This document shows, one piece after another, positions 54,139 through 63,694 of a DNA stretch of 64,000 nt. Origin of the DNA: AP-15 sp035509615 (GTDB lineage Bacteria > Pseudomonadota > Alphaproteobacteria > ATCC43930 > CGMCC-115725); assembly GCA_035509615.1 (NCBI GenBank), contig DATJLK010000083.1:4269-68268 (forward strand). The letters are read 5' to 3'. Made by a program: the position numbers and the translations under genes. The notes beneath the pieces were generated by a model that saw only the letters and a program-made list of their open reading frames with translations, did not search any database and was not told the DNA's origin. The stretch's first letter is position 1, and every line of letters begins with the position of its first letter.

Positions 54139-54900
54139 CTAGCTGCGCGGAGCGCCGAGATGCTTGTGAAAAAAGGCAAACACCTTGTGCCAGCCGTCGA
54201 CCGCCTGTTCAGGGCGGTAGTTCGGGCGGTAATGCGCAAAAAACGCGTGGCCGGCGCCGTCATAGCGATGGAACTCGTAGTTCTTGCCGTGCTTCTTCAG
54301 CTCGGCCTCGGTGCGATTGACCTGATCGGCCGACGGGTTCGGATCCTCGTTGCCAAACAAGCCCAGCAACGGGCAGTTGATGCCCTCGGTAAATTCGATC
54401 GGCGCCGTCGGCTGAGCCCTGGTCAGCCTCGACTTGTCATCGACGATGACATTGCCGCCCCAGCAATCGACCGCACCCTGGATCAGATGCGACAATTTGC
54501 AGGCGACGAGATAGCTCTGCCGGCCGCCCGAGCAAAAGCCGATGACACCGACCTTGCCGCTGGCATGCGGCTGCGAACGCAGAAAATCGATGGCACCGGT
54601 CACGTCACCGAGCATCTGCTCGTCGGGAACCCCGCCGCTTTCACGCACCTTGGCGACAACAGCCTCGTCAGCACCGTCGCCGACGCGGAAATAGAGGCTC
54701 GGCGCCACCGCCGCATAGCCATGATGGGCAAATTTGCGCGCCACCTCGCAGGTCCACTCGTCCCAGCCGGGCATATGGTGGATCACGACGACCCCGGGAT
54801 GCGGCCCCTGATTGGCCGGATGGGCATAATAGGCATCGCCGCGATCGCCGCCGTGGCCGCGATAGTTCGCCATTCCTGCCTGGATGTTGCGAAACGCCAT
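54139..54900 (-). CDS. Dienelactone hydrolase family protein
   Basis: A 253-residue alpha/beta hydrolase of the DLH type. The oxyanion segment HPGVVVIHHMPGWDEW, a Cys nucleophile in GVIGFCSGGRQSY, the acid residue near GLFGNEDPNPS and the catalytic His in YDGAGHAFF are all visible. DLH enzymes open dienelactones in chloroaromatic degradation, and related proteins have other ester substrates. GGAGG is 6 nt before ATG 54900. First gene of a two-gene unit with the Gfo/Idh/MocA gene. Confidence 0.92.
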   Translation of the reverse strand: MAFRNIQAGMANYRGHGGDRGDAYYAHPANQGPHPGVVVIHHMPGWDEWTCEVARKFAHHGYAAVAPSLYFRVGDGADEAVVAKVRESGGVPDEQMLGDVTGAIDFLRSQPHASGKVGVIGFCSGGRQSYLVACKLSHLIQGAVDCWGGNVIVDDKSRLTRAQPTAPIEFTEGINCPLLGLFGNEDPNPSADQVNRTEAELKKHGKNYEFHRYDGAGHAFFAHYRPNYRPEQAVDGWHKVFAFFHKHLGAPRS

Positions 54901-55050
54901 GGTTGACCTCCCTCCGAGTGTCGGCAGCTCTCTTCGCACCGAACCCGCAGGATTGCAAGGCGCATGACCTTGGGCCTCGGGTGATGCACTGCTTGACATT
55001 TACACCTCGGTTCCGACCCTTCGATTATGACAGTTTGGGGGAGAAGGCGG

Positions 55051-56220
55051 ATGAGTTCCGCATTGGATGGGCTGCGGGTGCTCGATTTTACGACGACGAT
55101 CGCCGGCCCGCATTGTGGGCGGCTGCTTGCCGATCTCGGCGCCGAGGTGATCAAGATCGAGGCTCCCGAAGGCGACATGATGCGAACCCGCCCGCCAATG
55201 CGCGCCGGCGCCAGCACCAGCTTTGGCCAGTTGAACGCCGGCAAAAAAAGCGTCGTGCTCGATCTGAAATCATCGCGCGGCGCCGAGGCGGCGCGACGGC
55301 TCGCCGCGTCAGCCGATGTCGTCGTCGAGAATTTTCGCCCCGGCGTCATGCGGCGCTTTGGGCTCGACTACCCGGCAATGAAATCGGTCAAACCCGATAT
55401 CGTCTACTGTGCAATTTCGGGCTATGGCCAGACCGGCCCATCGGCCGAATTGCCGGCCTACGCCCCGGTCGTCCACGCCGCCTCGGGCTACGATCTCGCC
55501 CAGGTCGCCCATCAAATGGAGCATCGGCGGCCGGATTTCTGCGGGATTTTCATCGCCGACGTGCTGACCGGCACCTACGCCTTTGGCGCGATCATGACCG
55601 CCCTTTACCAGCGCCAGCTAACCGGCGAAGGCCAGATGATCGATGTTTCGATGCTCGAAAGCATGCTGAGTTTGACATTGAGCGAAATCCAGGCGGCCCA
55701 GTTTCCGGTGACGCCCCCCGGGCGGCCGATCTTCGGCCCGATCGCCACCAGGGATGGCTATATCATGCCGGCGATCGCCAGCGAGCGGAGCTTCCAGAAC
55801 CTTGCCAAAGCCAGTGGCCATCCCGACTGGATCGCCGATCCGCGATTTGCCCAATACACCGATCGCCGTCGCCACTGGGGCGAACTCGTCGACGAGCTCG
55901 AACTCTGGTCTACAACGCTCAGCACCGCCGAGGTCCAGGCGATTTTCGATCGTCACGGGGTGCCGTCCTCGCCTTATCGCACGGTCGAGGAAGCGATGGC
56001 CGACCCGCAACTCGCCCACCGCAACGCGTTTGCCGAGATCACCGATGCCGGCGGCTCGTTTCTGGCGTTGAATCCGCCGTTTCGGCTGTCGGCCGGGCGC
56101 ACCGCCGCGCAACCCTTTGCCGCAGCACTCGGTGCGCACACCGACGAAGTGCTGACCGCAATCGGCTACACCCCCGCGGAGATCGCCGCCCTGCGTTCCG
56201 ACCCTAACGGAACCCGATAG
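55051..56220 (+). CDS. Class III CoA-transferase (CaiB/BaiF), second copy
   Basis: A 389-residue single-unit member of the family, more typical in length than the copy at 8424. The motifs are GLRVLDFTTTIAGPHCGRLL, DLGAEVIKIEAPEGDMMRT, QLNAGKKSVVLDLKSSRGAE and VVVENFRPGVMRRFGLDY. The active-site Asp falls near MIDVSMLESM. GGGAGAAGG precedes ATG 55051, so the earlier in-frame ATG (55027) is not used here. Acyl acceptor unknown. Monocistronic and divergent from the dienelactone hydrolase. Confidence 0.92.
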   Translation: MSSALDGLRVLDFTTTIAGPHCGRLLADLGAEVIKIEAPEGDMMRTRPPMRAGASTSFGQLNAGKKSVVLDLKSSRGAEAARRLAASADVVVENFRPGVMRRFGLDYPAMKSVKPDIVYCAISGYGQTGPSAELPAYAPVVHAASGYDLAQVAHQMEHRRPDFCGIFIADVLTGTYAFGAIMTALYQRQLTGEGQMIDVSMLESMLSLTLSEIQAAQFPVTPPGRPIFGPIATRDGYIMPAIASERSFQNLAKASGHPDWIADPRFAQYTDRRRHWGELVDELELWSTTLSTAEVQAIFDRHGVPSSPYRTVEEAMADPQLAHRNAFAEITDAGGSFLALNPPFRLSAGRTAAQPFAAALGAHTDEVLTAIGYTPAEIAALRSDPNGTR

Positions 56221-56410
56221 CAACCAGCCTCGGGGGGCGGTGGGCTGCGCTCACTTTCCCAGTCTGGCTTGATCGCTTCCGGTTTCATGTTGACCGGATC
56301 GCCGCTGGGTCTGGATCGAAACCTGCGAATATCGGCCGCGCCGATCGGCCTGCAGCACGCCGGGGCGGGACCACGCCACGCGAGGCAGCCTGCATGGATA
56401 GCTTGCGAGG

Positions 56411-56977
56411 TCAGTCACCACCCCCATGCCACGCCATCCCCTGCGCCCAGTCACACTGATAGCGGCACGGCTCGACCAGCACGGATGCCCATCGATGAGC
56501 AACCGGTGCGGGCGATCTTCTTGCGGCAAGCTGTGAGCGACGTTTTGACCGCCATTTAACCGTTCTGTGGTGTGTCGGTATGGCGATTGACTGAATGACC
56601 CGCGTCGACTGGGCCTGCTCCTGATCCAACGGCGCCTCTGTCAGGGGCGGTGGTGCCGGCGTCAGCAGACGCGCAACACGCGGCGTTACCACTCGGTGTG
56701 GCGCAGCGGCCGACATATTTCCCGGCGACGGGTCGCCAGGCAGCAAGTGCAAAATGGCCCACGCCGCAAATCCGATCAGCGCCAGCCCGCTCGTCGGCGC
56801 CATCCACGGGGCCGATCGTGCAGCAGATACGATAAGGGCCGAGACTCGTTCCACGCGCGAGCGGGACCGGAGTGGTGCGGGTGATGGTGTCTCGCCACGC
56901 CAGAGCCACAAGCCCGACTCCTGGCTGCCGTTGCTGATAGGCATTTCATCGGGCAGCGGTGGTTTTAAAGTCTGCAT
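56411..56977 (-). CDS. Hypothetical protein with one membrane segment
   Basis: A 188-residue frame. An AGGAG lies 7 nt before ATG 56977. The N-terminal ~50 residues are polar, one hydrophobic helix (GLALIGFAAWAILHLLP) lies at about residues 65-81, and the rest is Pro/Arg-rich and periplasmic in the likely topology, ending in four residues rich in Gly. No family recognised. The upstream frame and codon use look acceptable, but coding is supported mainly by the ribosome site and helix. Confidence 0.5.
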   Translation of the reverse strand: MQTLKPPLPDEMPISNGSQESGLWLWRGETPSPAPLRSRSRVERVSALIVSAARSAPWMAPTSGLALIGFAAWAILHLLPGDPSPGNMSAAAPHRVVTPRVARLLTPAPPPLTEAPLDQEQAQSTRVIQSIAIPTHHRTVKWRSKRRSQLAARRSPAPVAHRWASVLVEPCRYQCDWAQGMAWHGGGD

Positions 56978-57543
56978 GGACCCGCTCCTCATCGACATCG
57001 ATCAGGGTATGTGGCCGGTCGTTTGTCGGCCGTTCACCATAGACCAATCCGCCGTGAAGCTCCGTAACGAACCGGGCCGAGCAGAATCAGCGCCAATATG
57101 GCTTTTTCATGCCGGGGACCAAAGCGGCGAGCGCCCACGATAACGCAATCCCGGAAGAGCTGCCCGCCGTCCGGGCGGCCATCATCTCATTGTAAGCGCG
57201 CCGGTACCGTTATTCAGCGCGCCTTGCGTATCGATGTCTTTCAGCACCGCACCGCTCGAGGCATCGAAGGCCGGGGGCCGAGTATGGACGGGACAGGAAA
57301 TCCTTCAAAACAACTCTGACGAACTTCCGGACCAGGACACTGGAACAGTCCGCGCCGCGCTCGTAATCCGGTTGGCGATCCTTTTGAGCCTCACGGCTTG
57401 GCGAGCTAGACCAGATGTCGATGCAGAGACGGATGGCGCGATCGATCAAGGACCAAAGGGGAGCATCGCCGAGCCGTCAGCCTTTGCGCTCGAGGCAACA
57501 CCGCCTGTGCCCTCTAATTCGAACGCTAGCCGCGCCGCGAGCA
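56978..57543. other. Intergenic region, 566 bp, no gene recognised
   Basis: Between the hypothetical membrane protein and the YihY gene, both on the minus strand. Small frames on either strand have no family, ribosome site or helix pattern that I trust. No strong hairpin noticed. Confidence 0.45.
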
Positions 57544-58671
57544 TCAGCTTTCCCCGACGCTATCGGCCATCTTGGCACCACGCGCTCCGAGCGGCTTGGG
57601 TGGACCCGCCGTGCTCTGCCGCGCCGTCTGGTGTTCCATCTCCGCGTTGAGCTGGGCGCCGAGGAGAACCACGACGATGGACAGCCACGTCCAGGTCATG
57701 AAGCCCACGATCGCGCCGAGCGAGCCATACGTCTTATTGTAGCTGCCAAAATTCGCGACGTACCAGGAGAACAGGATCGAGGCCACCAGCCACAACCCGG
57801 TTGCCGAGGCGCTGCCCCAGGTGATCCAGCGCCATTGCGGTTCGACCCGGCTCGGTCCGTAGCGGTAGAAGACCGACAGGGCGAAGGCGACCAGGACGAA
57901 CAGCAGCGGCCATCGCGCGATTTTCAGCACGATATTGGTCAGCCCCGACAACGGAAAGTAGTGGAGCGCTACCGGAAGGGCGACCACGGCTGCCAGCAAC
58001 AGCAAAACGAAGCCGATCAGCCCGATTGTGAATATTAATGCAACGGCGGTGAGAGTGAGGAAGCTGCGCTTCTCTTCTTCCTCATAGGCAACGTTTAGCC
58101 CGTCAAAGATCGCCTTGACGCCGGAAGTCGCAGACCACAATGCCACCACCAGGCTGACGAAGAAGCTGATACCGAGTGCGGTGCCGCTTTGCTGACCAAG
58201 GCGCGTCAGCTGGTCGCGCAAGACGTCGATCGCGCCGCCTGGCGCCACCCCCGCGACGAGGCTCAAATGGCCGACCATGGTCTTGGGATCGAAGAACAGG
58301 CCGTAGACCGAAACCAATGCCGAAACTCCTGGGAATATCGCGAGGACCAGGTAAAACGTGACCCCAGCGGCGATCAGCAAGAGGCGATCCCGCGTCATCC
58401 GCTGATAAACCCGCAACAGGATATCTTTCCAGCCGGGCCAAGGGATTTCCGAGGGGCTGGTTGCCGACCGGCCGCGCGCATTTTGTTGTGGCGACGCGGT
58501 TTGGCCCGATGGCGGGTCCGCTCGAGCGGCGCTCCCCGATGTCGCCCGACTGTGAGTCCGCCATGCCATCCCCAGCGCGAGCACCATAGCGCTGAGCAAA
58601 ATTGCCCATGCGGGCGGCGCGGCTGCTGGCGACGCTGCACCGGTGTCCTGGCGCACATCGATCGCGGTCAT
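57544..58671 (-). CDS. YihY/virulence factor BrkB family membrane protein
   Basis: A 375-residue inner-membrane protein of the former RNase BN/YihY group. Seen are a first helix (residues 22-36), a Ser/Pro/Ala linker, LLIAAGVTFYLVLAIFPGVS, then SFFVSLVVALWSATSGVKAI, and four or five further helices including ALIFTIGLIGFVLLLLAAVV. The C-terminus (WRWITWGSASATGLWLVASI) completes the family pattern. Role unknown in this family; transporter-like activity is suspected. Divergent from the copper-assembly genes. Confidence 0.92.
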   Translation of the reverse strand: MTAIDVRQDTGAASPAAAPPAWAILLSAMVLALGMAWRTHSRATSGSAARADPPSGQTASPQQNARGRSATSPSEIPWPGWKDILLRVYQRMTRDRLLLIAAGVTFYLVLAIFPGVSALVSVYGLFFDPKTMVGHLSLVAGVAPGGAIDVLRDQLTRLGQQSGTALGISFFVSLVVALWSATSGVKAIFDGLNVAYEEEEKRSFLTLTAVALIFTIGLIGFVLLLLAAVVALPVALHYFPLSGLTNIVLKIARWPLLFVLVAFALSVFYRYGPSRVEPQWRWITWGSASATGLWLVASILFSWYVANFGSYNKTYGSLGAIVGFMTWTWLSIVVVLLGAQLNAEMEHQTARQSTAGPPKPLGARGAKMADSVGES

Positions 58672-59031
58672 AACGAACCACCCCTGAGATTGGTGATGTC
58701 TCTACGAACCACCACGCGCAAAACGCGTTCCGGCTCAGGCTGGAAAGCAGACGGCCAAGATTTGGGATCAGTTGGGCGTGCGGATTCGCCTTTTGAGGGT
58801 GGAACGGATAAGCCAATGCCGAATCCGTTGGGTGGGTCAAGCGGCCGCATAAGCGGCATCCGCCGACCTCCGATATAATGCGCAGAGGGTCATCGAGCGG
58901 CGCTGGGTCGCATCGGTTCGACCCGGGCCAGCTGTGGGAAGGGCAGGACGATCTCGGGACACGAGGACCTGCAGAAGACGGCGCCGATCCGGATTGCGCC
59001 GATAACCCCGGCCTCGCCGGGAGCCGGCGGT
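58672..59031. other. Divergent promoter region, 360 bp
   Basis: Between the minus-strand YihY gene and the plus-strand small membrane protein gene. A TATAAT at 58874-58879 could be the -10 of the copper-assembly genes, although the 17-bp upstream hexamer is not a good -35. No coding frame is convincing. Confidence 0.4.
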
Positions 59032-59160
59032 ATGCGTCGCCGCAACAGAATGCTCGCCATGCTGCTTGCGGGCGTCGCCGCAAGCGGTCTTGCAGCGGTC
59101 TTCACTCTTGCTGTGTTGCTGCATTATGCCGAAGCACACCATTTGTTGGCCAATCTCTAA
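59032..59160 (+). CDS. Small single-helix membrane protein next to SCO1
   Basis: A 42-residue frame: basic start MRRRNRM, one hydrophobic helix (MLLAGVAASGLAAVFTLAVL), then HYAEAHHLLANL with four His/Glu-type residues. GGGAG lies 8 nt before the ATG. Such short His-rich membrane proteins occur in cytochrome oxidase operons. It overlaps the candidate SCO1 start. It was too short for the usual length cut-offs. Confidence 0.5.
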   Translation: MRRRNRMLAMLLAGVAASGLAAVFTLAVLLHYAEAHHLLANL

Positions 59161-59863
59161 CCGCGCGGGCGGGGAGACGCCACACGGCGACAGGGCGGCG
59201 AAATCGGCCGGGCGCTGGCCGGCCACCCGTTGCCCTGCTGCGGTGGTGACGGCTTGCCTCGTACTGGCACTGCTCGCGGGTTGCGGTGGCAGCTCCGCCT
59301 GGCACGCGGTTGATGTGACGGGGAGCTTGCCGCCGCTATCCTTCGCGATGACCCGCAGCGAAGACGGCAAGCCGGTGACCCAGGCGGATTATCGCGGGAA
59401 GACGGTGCTGTTATACTTCGGCTACACCAACTGCCCGGATGTCTGCCCGACAACCTTGTCGGAGGTCCACGATATTCTGACGCGGCTCGGTCCGGATGCG
59501 CGGCATGTCCGCATGCTGTTCGTCACGGTCGACCCGAACCGCGACACCGCGCCGGTGCTGGCCGCCTATGTCAAGAATTTCGGAAGCGAAATCGATGGAT
59601 TGCGCGGGACGCCGGACGAGCTTTCCGCTCTCGCACGGCGTTATCGCGTCGAGTACTCGGTGACGCCGGCGAACGCAAACCACCCCTATGAGGTGACTCA
59701 CAGCTCGGCAATCTTTGTCTTTGACGGCACGGGTGCAGCGCGGCTGATCGTGGCTTCGCTCGCCTCGACGACACCCGATGTGGCCGGGACGACGGCCGAC
59801 TTGAAACGGCTGGTCGAAGGACATCCGCCCGGCTTGCTGGCGCGGCTCGAACAATGGGTTTGA
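59126..59863 (+). CDS. SCO1/SenC family copper chaperone (cytochrome c oxidase assembly)
   Basis: The product is about 245 residues. A signal/lipoprotein stretch (AAVVTACLVLALLAGCGG, Cys about residue 51) precedes the thioredoxin-like domain with the copper motif NCPDVCPTTLSE (CxxxC), a conserved DPNRDTAP and the His ligand in YEVTHSSAIFVFDG. SCO1 delivers copper to the CuA site of subunit II. The start is unclear: ATG 59126 overlaps the small membrane protein and gives a long n-region, and no better start has a ribosome site. Convergent with PCuAC. Confidence 0.9.
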   Translation: MPKHTICWPISNRAGGETPHGDRAAKSAGRWPATRCPAAVVTACLVLALLAGCGGSSAWHAVDVTGSLPPLSFAMTRSEDGKPVTQADYRGKTVLLYFGYTNCPDVCPTTLSEVHDILTRLGPDARHVRMLFVTVDPNRDTAPVLAAYVKNFGSEIDGLRGTPDELSALARRYRVEYSVTPANANHPYEVTHSSAIFVFDGTGAARLIVASLASTTPDVAGTTADLKRLVEGHPPGLLARLEQWV

Positions 59864-59869
59864 CGCCGG

Positions 59870-60376
59870 TCATTTCCCGGTAGCACCACGTACCGGAAAG
59901 CTGGCGCTCAAGCTCTCGCCATTCGCCAGTCGCAGGGTGACCGGCACCGACTTTCCCGGCGCCATTGCCGGCCGCGGCGACATGCACATCAGGTGGTAGC
60001 CGCCGGGCGCAAACTGCACTGTGCCGTGCGCCGGGATGGTGACGCTCGGCACCATGATCATGCTTTCCTCGCCGTTCTTGCTGACGCTTTGGTGCAGCAT
60101 CAGCATGCCGCAGGCCGGCGAGGCGGCGCCGGTCAGCTTTTCAGGTACGGTGGTGGCGTTGGTCACGGTGAAATAGCCGGCCGCCGGCAAACTCGGCATG
60201 ATCAGGCGAAACCATTGGCCGCTGACCCTAAGCCCGCCCGCCGCCGATTGCGCATTCGCCGCCGACGGGACCACCGCGGCCAGCACGCAACACCCCACGC
60301 AACACCCGAAGATTGCCCGCAGCCTAACGGCCAGTCCAGCTGCTGGCGAGCTTGGCAAGCGCTGCTGCATCATCAC
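59870..60376 (-). CDS. PCu(A)C copper chaperone
   Basis: A 168-residue periplasmic protein with a signal peptide (residues 22-43, AIFGCCVGCCVLAAVVPSAA region). Copper ligands follow the H(M)X10MX21HXM pattern: MLMLHQSVSKNGEESMIMVP, then GGYHLMCM. PCuAC supplies Cu(I) to the CuA site together with SCO1. The N-terminal 53 nt overlap the 3' end of ctaG, an unusual amount, but later starts would lose the signal peptide. Together with SCO1 and CtaG this is a compact copper-delivery cluster for a haem-copper oxidase. Confidence 0.92.
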   Translation of the reverse strand: MMMQQRLPSSPAAGLAVRLRAIFGCCVGCCVLAAVVPSAANAQSAAGGLRVSGQWFRLIMPSLPAAGYFTVTNATTVPEKLTGAASPACGMLMLHQSVSKNGEESMIMVPSVTIPAHGTVQFAPGGYHLMCMSPRPAMAPGKSVPVTLRLANGESLSASFPVRGATGK

Positions 60377-61307
60377 TCACCTCCATGCCGCCCTCCTCAT
60401 GCAGTCTGAGGGCATTGATGACCAGCAGCACGGCAATCACGCTCATCATCGCCGGCGGGATCCAGATCACGATGCCGCCGATATGCTGGTCGTTGAGTGC
60501 GCTGACCGACGAAAACAGCCGGCCGCACAGATCATAATAGGGATAAAGGTCGGTCGCCGAAAACGTGATCACGGCGCCGAGTGCAATCTGCGGAAACATG
60601 ACGCCGAGCGCCAGGGCGGCGCGGACGCCATACGAAACCCGCGCCGGCGGCCGCGGACGCGGGTCGAGCACCAAGGACCAGAACAGAATGCCGTCGAGCA
60701 CCATGGTCCAATTCATCACCGCGTAGAGCCGCGCGTCGATCATCGCGCGGAAGTGCACCGTCGGGATCAGCCAGAAATAAAATACCCCGACAAACAGAAC
60801 CGCCGCCACCAGGGGCTGCTGCAAGACCCGCATCGCCGCCGCGACGAACCCGCTTTCGGCGACGCGCCGCAAACCCGGCGGCATGCCGCGTCCGATCATG
60901 CTGCCGGCGCAGCCGAGCGCCATCAAAAACGGCCCCAAATGATGCATCACGACATGCTGGATACGGTTCAGGAAAAACATATGCTGCGACCAGTATTCGA
61001 AGCGGGTCTGCAGCACCGCATAGGTCGCGGCGACACCCAGGAGAAACGCAGCTCGTCGCCAGATCGCCGGCCGCTCCGAGGCCGGCGTCAAATGCAACCC
61101 GCGGAAAAACCAGAACGGCACCAGCGTCGTCGCCAGGTACACGGGCGGCGAAAAATCCCACGGCGCCCAGAACGGCAGCAGCGCCGGATGCGTCTGCGAG
61201 ACCCACCACAGCATCGCGCCGAAAGCGATGATGGCGCAATAGATTGCTCGGTCGCCGGTCCCCGCCGCCCGCGGGTCAAACCGAGAATATGCCGGTGCCG
61301 ATGCCAT
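60324..61307 (-). CDS. CtaG (caa3-type) cytochrome c oxidase assembly protein
   Basis: A 327-residue membrane protein of the caa3_CtaG family, with about seven helices. IYCAIIAFGAMLWWV, then NRIQHVVMHHLGPFLMALG (conserved His pair), VFYFWLIPTVHFRAM and NWTMVLDGILFWSLVLDPRP are diagnostic. It is distinct from the Cox11-type CtaG. It helps assemble the copper centre of a cytochrome c oxidase. No oxidase subunit gene is in the window. Start ATG 61307 has no clear ribosome site. Confidence 0.92.
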   Translation of the reverse strand: MASAPAYSRFDPRAAGTGDRAIYCAIIAFGAMLWWVSQTHPALLPFWAPWDFSPPVYLATTLVPFWFFRGLHLTPASERPAIWRRAAFLLGVAATYAVLQTRFEYWSQHMFFLNRIQHVVMHHLGPFLMALGCAGSMIGRGMPPGLRRVAESGFVAAAMRVLQQPLVAAVLFVGVFYFWLIPTVHFRAMIDARLYAVMNWTMVLDGILFWSLVLDPRPRPPARVSYGVRAALALGVMFPQIALGAVITFSATDLYPYYDLCGRLFSSVSALNDQHIGGIVIWIPPAMMSVIAVLLVINALRLHEEGGMEVSDDAAALAKLASSWTGR

Positions 61308-61635
61308 CGACCATGGAGCTAGGCGGGGATCGCTGTCTTGTCAAACCGCCAATCGGCGCAGCCGGCACGACCAGCGGCTCGCCCGCATGTCGCCCGCGAA
61401 TCCGGGCATGAAGGATTCGGCTGTGGCTCGGATGCGTCAAACCGGCGGTGGCGCCTGATGTCCGCGGCAAAGCCGGCCGACATCACCTCGGCAAGCGCCA
61501 AAGACGCATTATCTTTGACAAGGCGACACCCGGCGCTGTGGCGCGCTCGCGACCGGCGGAACGATTTGGTACAAAGCCGGCCACAACGAGTTCGGTTTTC
61601 GCTGGCCTGATTGACACAGCAGGGTGAGAGCTTCT
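61308..61635. other. Divergent intergenic region, 328 bp
   Basis: Between the minus-strand ctaG and plus-strand gatB. It has a small hairpin (CGAATCC with GGATTCG, 61397-61419). No coding frame is convincing. It must contain both promoters. Confidence 0.4.
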
Positions 61636-63102
61636 GTGACCGCACTGATCCAAGGGCGCACCGGTGAATGGGAGACGGTAATCGGGCTCGAAGTACATGC
61701 CCAGATCGTCTCCGAGGCGAAATTGTTCTCGGGCGCCGCCACCGCATTTGGCGCCGAGCCCAACACCCAGGTCTCGCCGGTCGACGCGGCGTTTCCCGGG
61801 ATGCTGCCGGTGATCAACCGGTTTTGTGTCGAGCAGGCAGTCAAGACCGGGCTCGGGCTCGATGCCGAGATCAACCTCGCGAGTGTCTTCGACCGCAAGA
61901 ATTATTTCTATCCCGACCTGCCAGCCGGCTATCAGATTTCGCAATATCTGCAGCCGGTTGTCGGCCATGGCCGGGTCGCGCTCGACATGCCTGACGGCTC
62001 GGTGCGACCGATCGGTATCACCCGGTTGCATCTCGAACAGGATGCCGGCAAGAGCCTGCACGATCAGCATCCGAACCTGACCTATGTCGATCTCAACCGG
62101 GCCGGGATCGGGTTGATGGAGATCGTCTCCGAGCCCGATCTGCGCAGCGCCGAGGAGGCCGGGCTCTATCTGCGCAAATTGCGCTTGATCCTGCGCTATC
62201 TCGGCACCTGCGACGGCAACATGGAGGAGGGCTCGCTGCGCTGCGACGCCAACATCTCGGTGCGCCGGCCCGGCGAGCCTTATGGCACGCGCTGCGAGAT
62301 CAAGAATCTGAACTCGGTGCGCTATGTAATGCAGGCGATCGACTACGAGGCGCGTCGCCAGGTCGATCTGATCGAGGAGGGCGGCCGGGTCGCACAACAG
62401 ACGCGGCTTTTTGATGTCACCCGCGGCATCACCCGGCCGATGCGCTCAAAGGAGGAGGCGCACGACTATCGTTATTTCCCCGACCCCGATCTGTTGCCGC
62501 TGGTGCTTGACCCTGCCTGGGTCGCCGCGCTGCGCGCCGGATTGCCGGAATTGCCGGATGCGAAAAAGGCGCGGTTCATTGCGGCGCTCGGTCTGTCGCC
62601 GGAAGACGCGGCGGTATTGGTCGCCGAAAAAGCGACAGCGCTGTTTTTTGAGGAAGTTGCCGCCGGCCGCGATGCCAAGGTTGCCGCCAACTGGGTGACC
62701 GGCGATCTGTTCGCGGCGCTCAACCGGCTCGGGATCGGCATCGCGCAGTCGCCGGTGAGACCGGAACAGCTTGGCGCCTTGCTCGATCTGATCGCCGACG
62801 GCACGATTTCCGGTCGGCTCGCCAAGGATGTGTTCGCCGAGATGGTCGCGACCGGCGCCGACCCTGCGGCAATCGTCGACAAGAACGGGCTGCGCCAGGT
62901 CACCGACGAGCACGCCATTGCTGCCGCAATCGATCAGGTGCTCGCCGGCCAAGGCGCGAAGGTCGCCGAATACCGCGCCGGGCGCGACAAGCTCTATGGC
63001 TTTTTTGTCGGCCAAGTGATGCGCGCCACTCAAGGCAAAGCCAATCCAACCCTGGTGAACGAGTTGTTAAAGAAAAAACTGTCTGGCCAGACTGGCCAAT
63101 AG
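61636..63102 (+). CDS. gatB: Asp/Glu-tRNA amidotransferase subunit B
   Basis: A 488-residue subunit of GatCAB, which amidates misacylated Glu-tRNA(Gln) and Asp-tRNA(Asn). Motifs are ETVIGLEVHAQI, FDRKNYFYPDLPAGYQISQY, DLNRAGIGLMEIVSEPDLRS and LRCDANISVRRPGEPYGTRC, with a C-terminal YqeY/Asn-binding domain of tail type (RATQGKANPTLVNELLKKKL). GTG 61636 is preceded by GAGAG at 5 nt. GTG 61624 is also in frame. gatA and gatC are not adjacent. The product carries no visible defect. Confidence 0.96.
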   Translation: MTALIQGRTGEWETVIGLEVHAQIVSEAKLFSGAATAFGAEPNTQVSPVDAAFPGMLPVINRFCVEQAVKTGLGLDAEINLASVFDRKNYFYPDLPAGYQISQYLQPVVGHGRVALDMPDGSVRPIGITRLHLEQDAGKSLHDQHPNLTYVDLNRAGIGLMEIVSEPDLRSAEEAGLYLRKLRLILRYLGTCDGNMEEGSLRCDANISVRRPGEPYGTRCEIKNLNSVRYVMQAIDYEARRQVDLIEEGGRVAQQTRLFDVTRGITRPMRSKEEAHDYRYFPDPDLLPLVLDPAWVAALRAGLPELPDAKKARFIAALGLSPEDAAVLVAEKATALFFEEVAAGRDAKVAANWVTGDLFAALNRLGIGIAQSPVRPEQLGALLDLIADGTISGRLAKDVFAEMVATGADPAAIVDKNGLRQVTDEHAIAAAIDQVLAGQGAKVAEYRAGRDKLYGFFVGQVMRATQGKANPTLVNELLKKKLSGQTGQ

Positions 63103-63694
63103 GCCAGCCTCCGCGACACCCGACGCCGCGTCATTATCAGGCGATTGGTTTCGCCAGGCAGCTAGTTGTCAAATCCGCAGGCCTGCTTGTCGCCGCCGCG
63201 ACAAAACTGCGAAGCCGGGATTTCTGGGAATCCCGCCTCGCTTCTCGATGACGCAATGACCGTCGGCTGCATGCCTGCTATTGCGTTTTTGATACGCATG
63301 AAATTGCCATATTCACACTTTATAAGCATGATCATCGATACCGAGGGCGGGTGACAGACATTCGTTCAGGCGGGTTGATGTAGGCCGATCTCGATCCGAT
63401 AAAACCGGCTGAAACGAGCGATCGGGAGTTGGCCGTCGCGGGCGTCCGTGCTGAAGATCCGACGCGGTCGACAGGTACGAAATTGCCGATTGGGCGGTTC
63501 GGCTGGTGGCGGATTTGGCGGAGGTTCGAGAACCGAGAGCGCATTGTCCAGACCCGAAAACCATTGCTTCTGCCGCAGAGCAGCAATCCAAAAAGGCCAT
63601 ATGCGACAAAATGTTAACAACTTTGATGTTGCAATGCAGCATGGTGGTCCCTAGGTTCGATTTGTCAAAAAGGGTGAGTGCTGAGAGGCCTCCG
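63103..63694. other. Intergenic region, 592 bp, with a palindrome
   Basis: No coding frame is convincing. A hairpin (63211-63244) and a locally AT-rich patch (63295-63330) are the visible features. It precedes a short frame at 63695. Confidence 0.45.
63211..63244. repeat. Imperfect inverted repeat
   Basis: GAAGC and GCTTC flank the inner arms CGGGATT and AATCCCG, with a short loop and bulge. The following CGATGACG resembles the ends of the extragenic palindromic element at 15969, so it may be a related copy. Confidence 0.5.

Noticed and set aside
57234..57650. 138-codon plus-strand frame between the hypothetical and YihY genes
   Set aside because: No ribosome site or family, and the end overlaps the YihY gene antisense.
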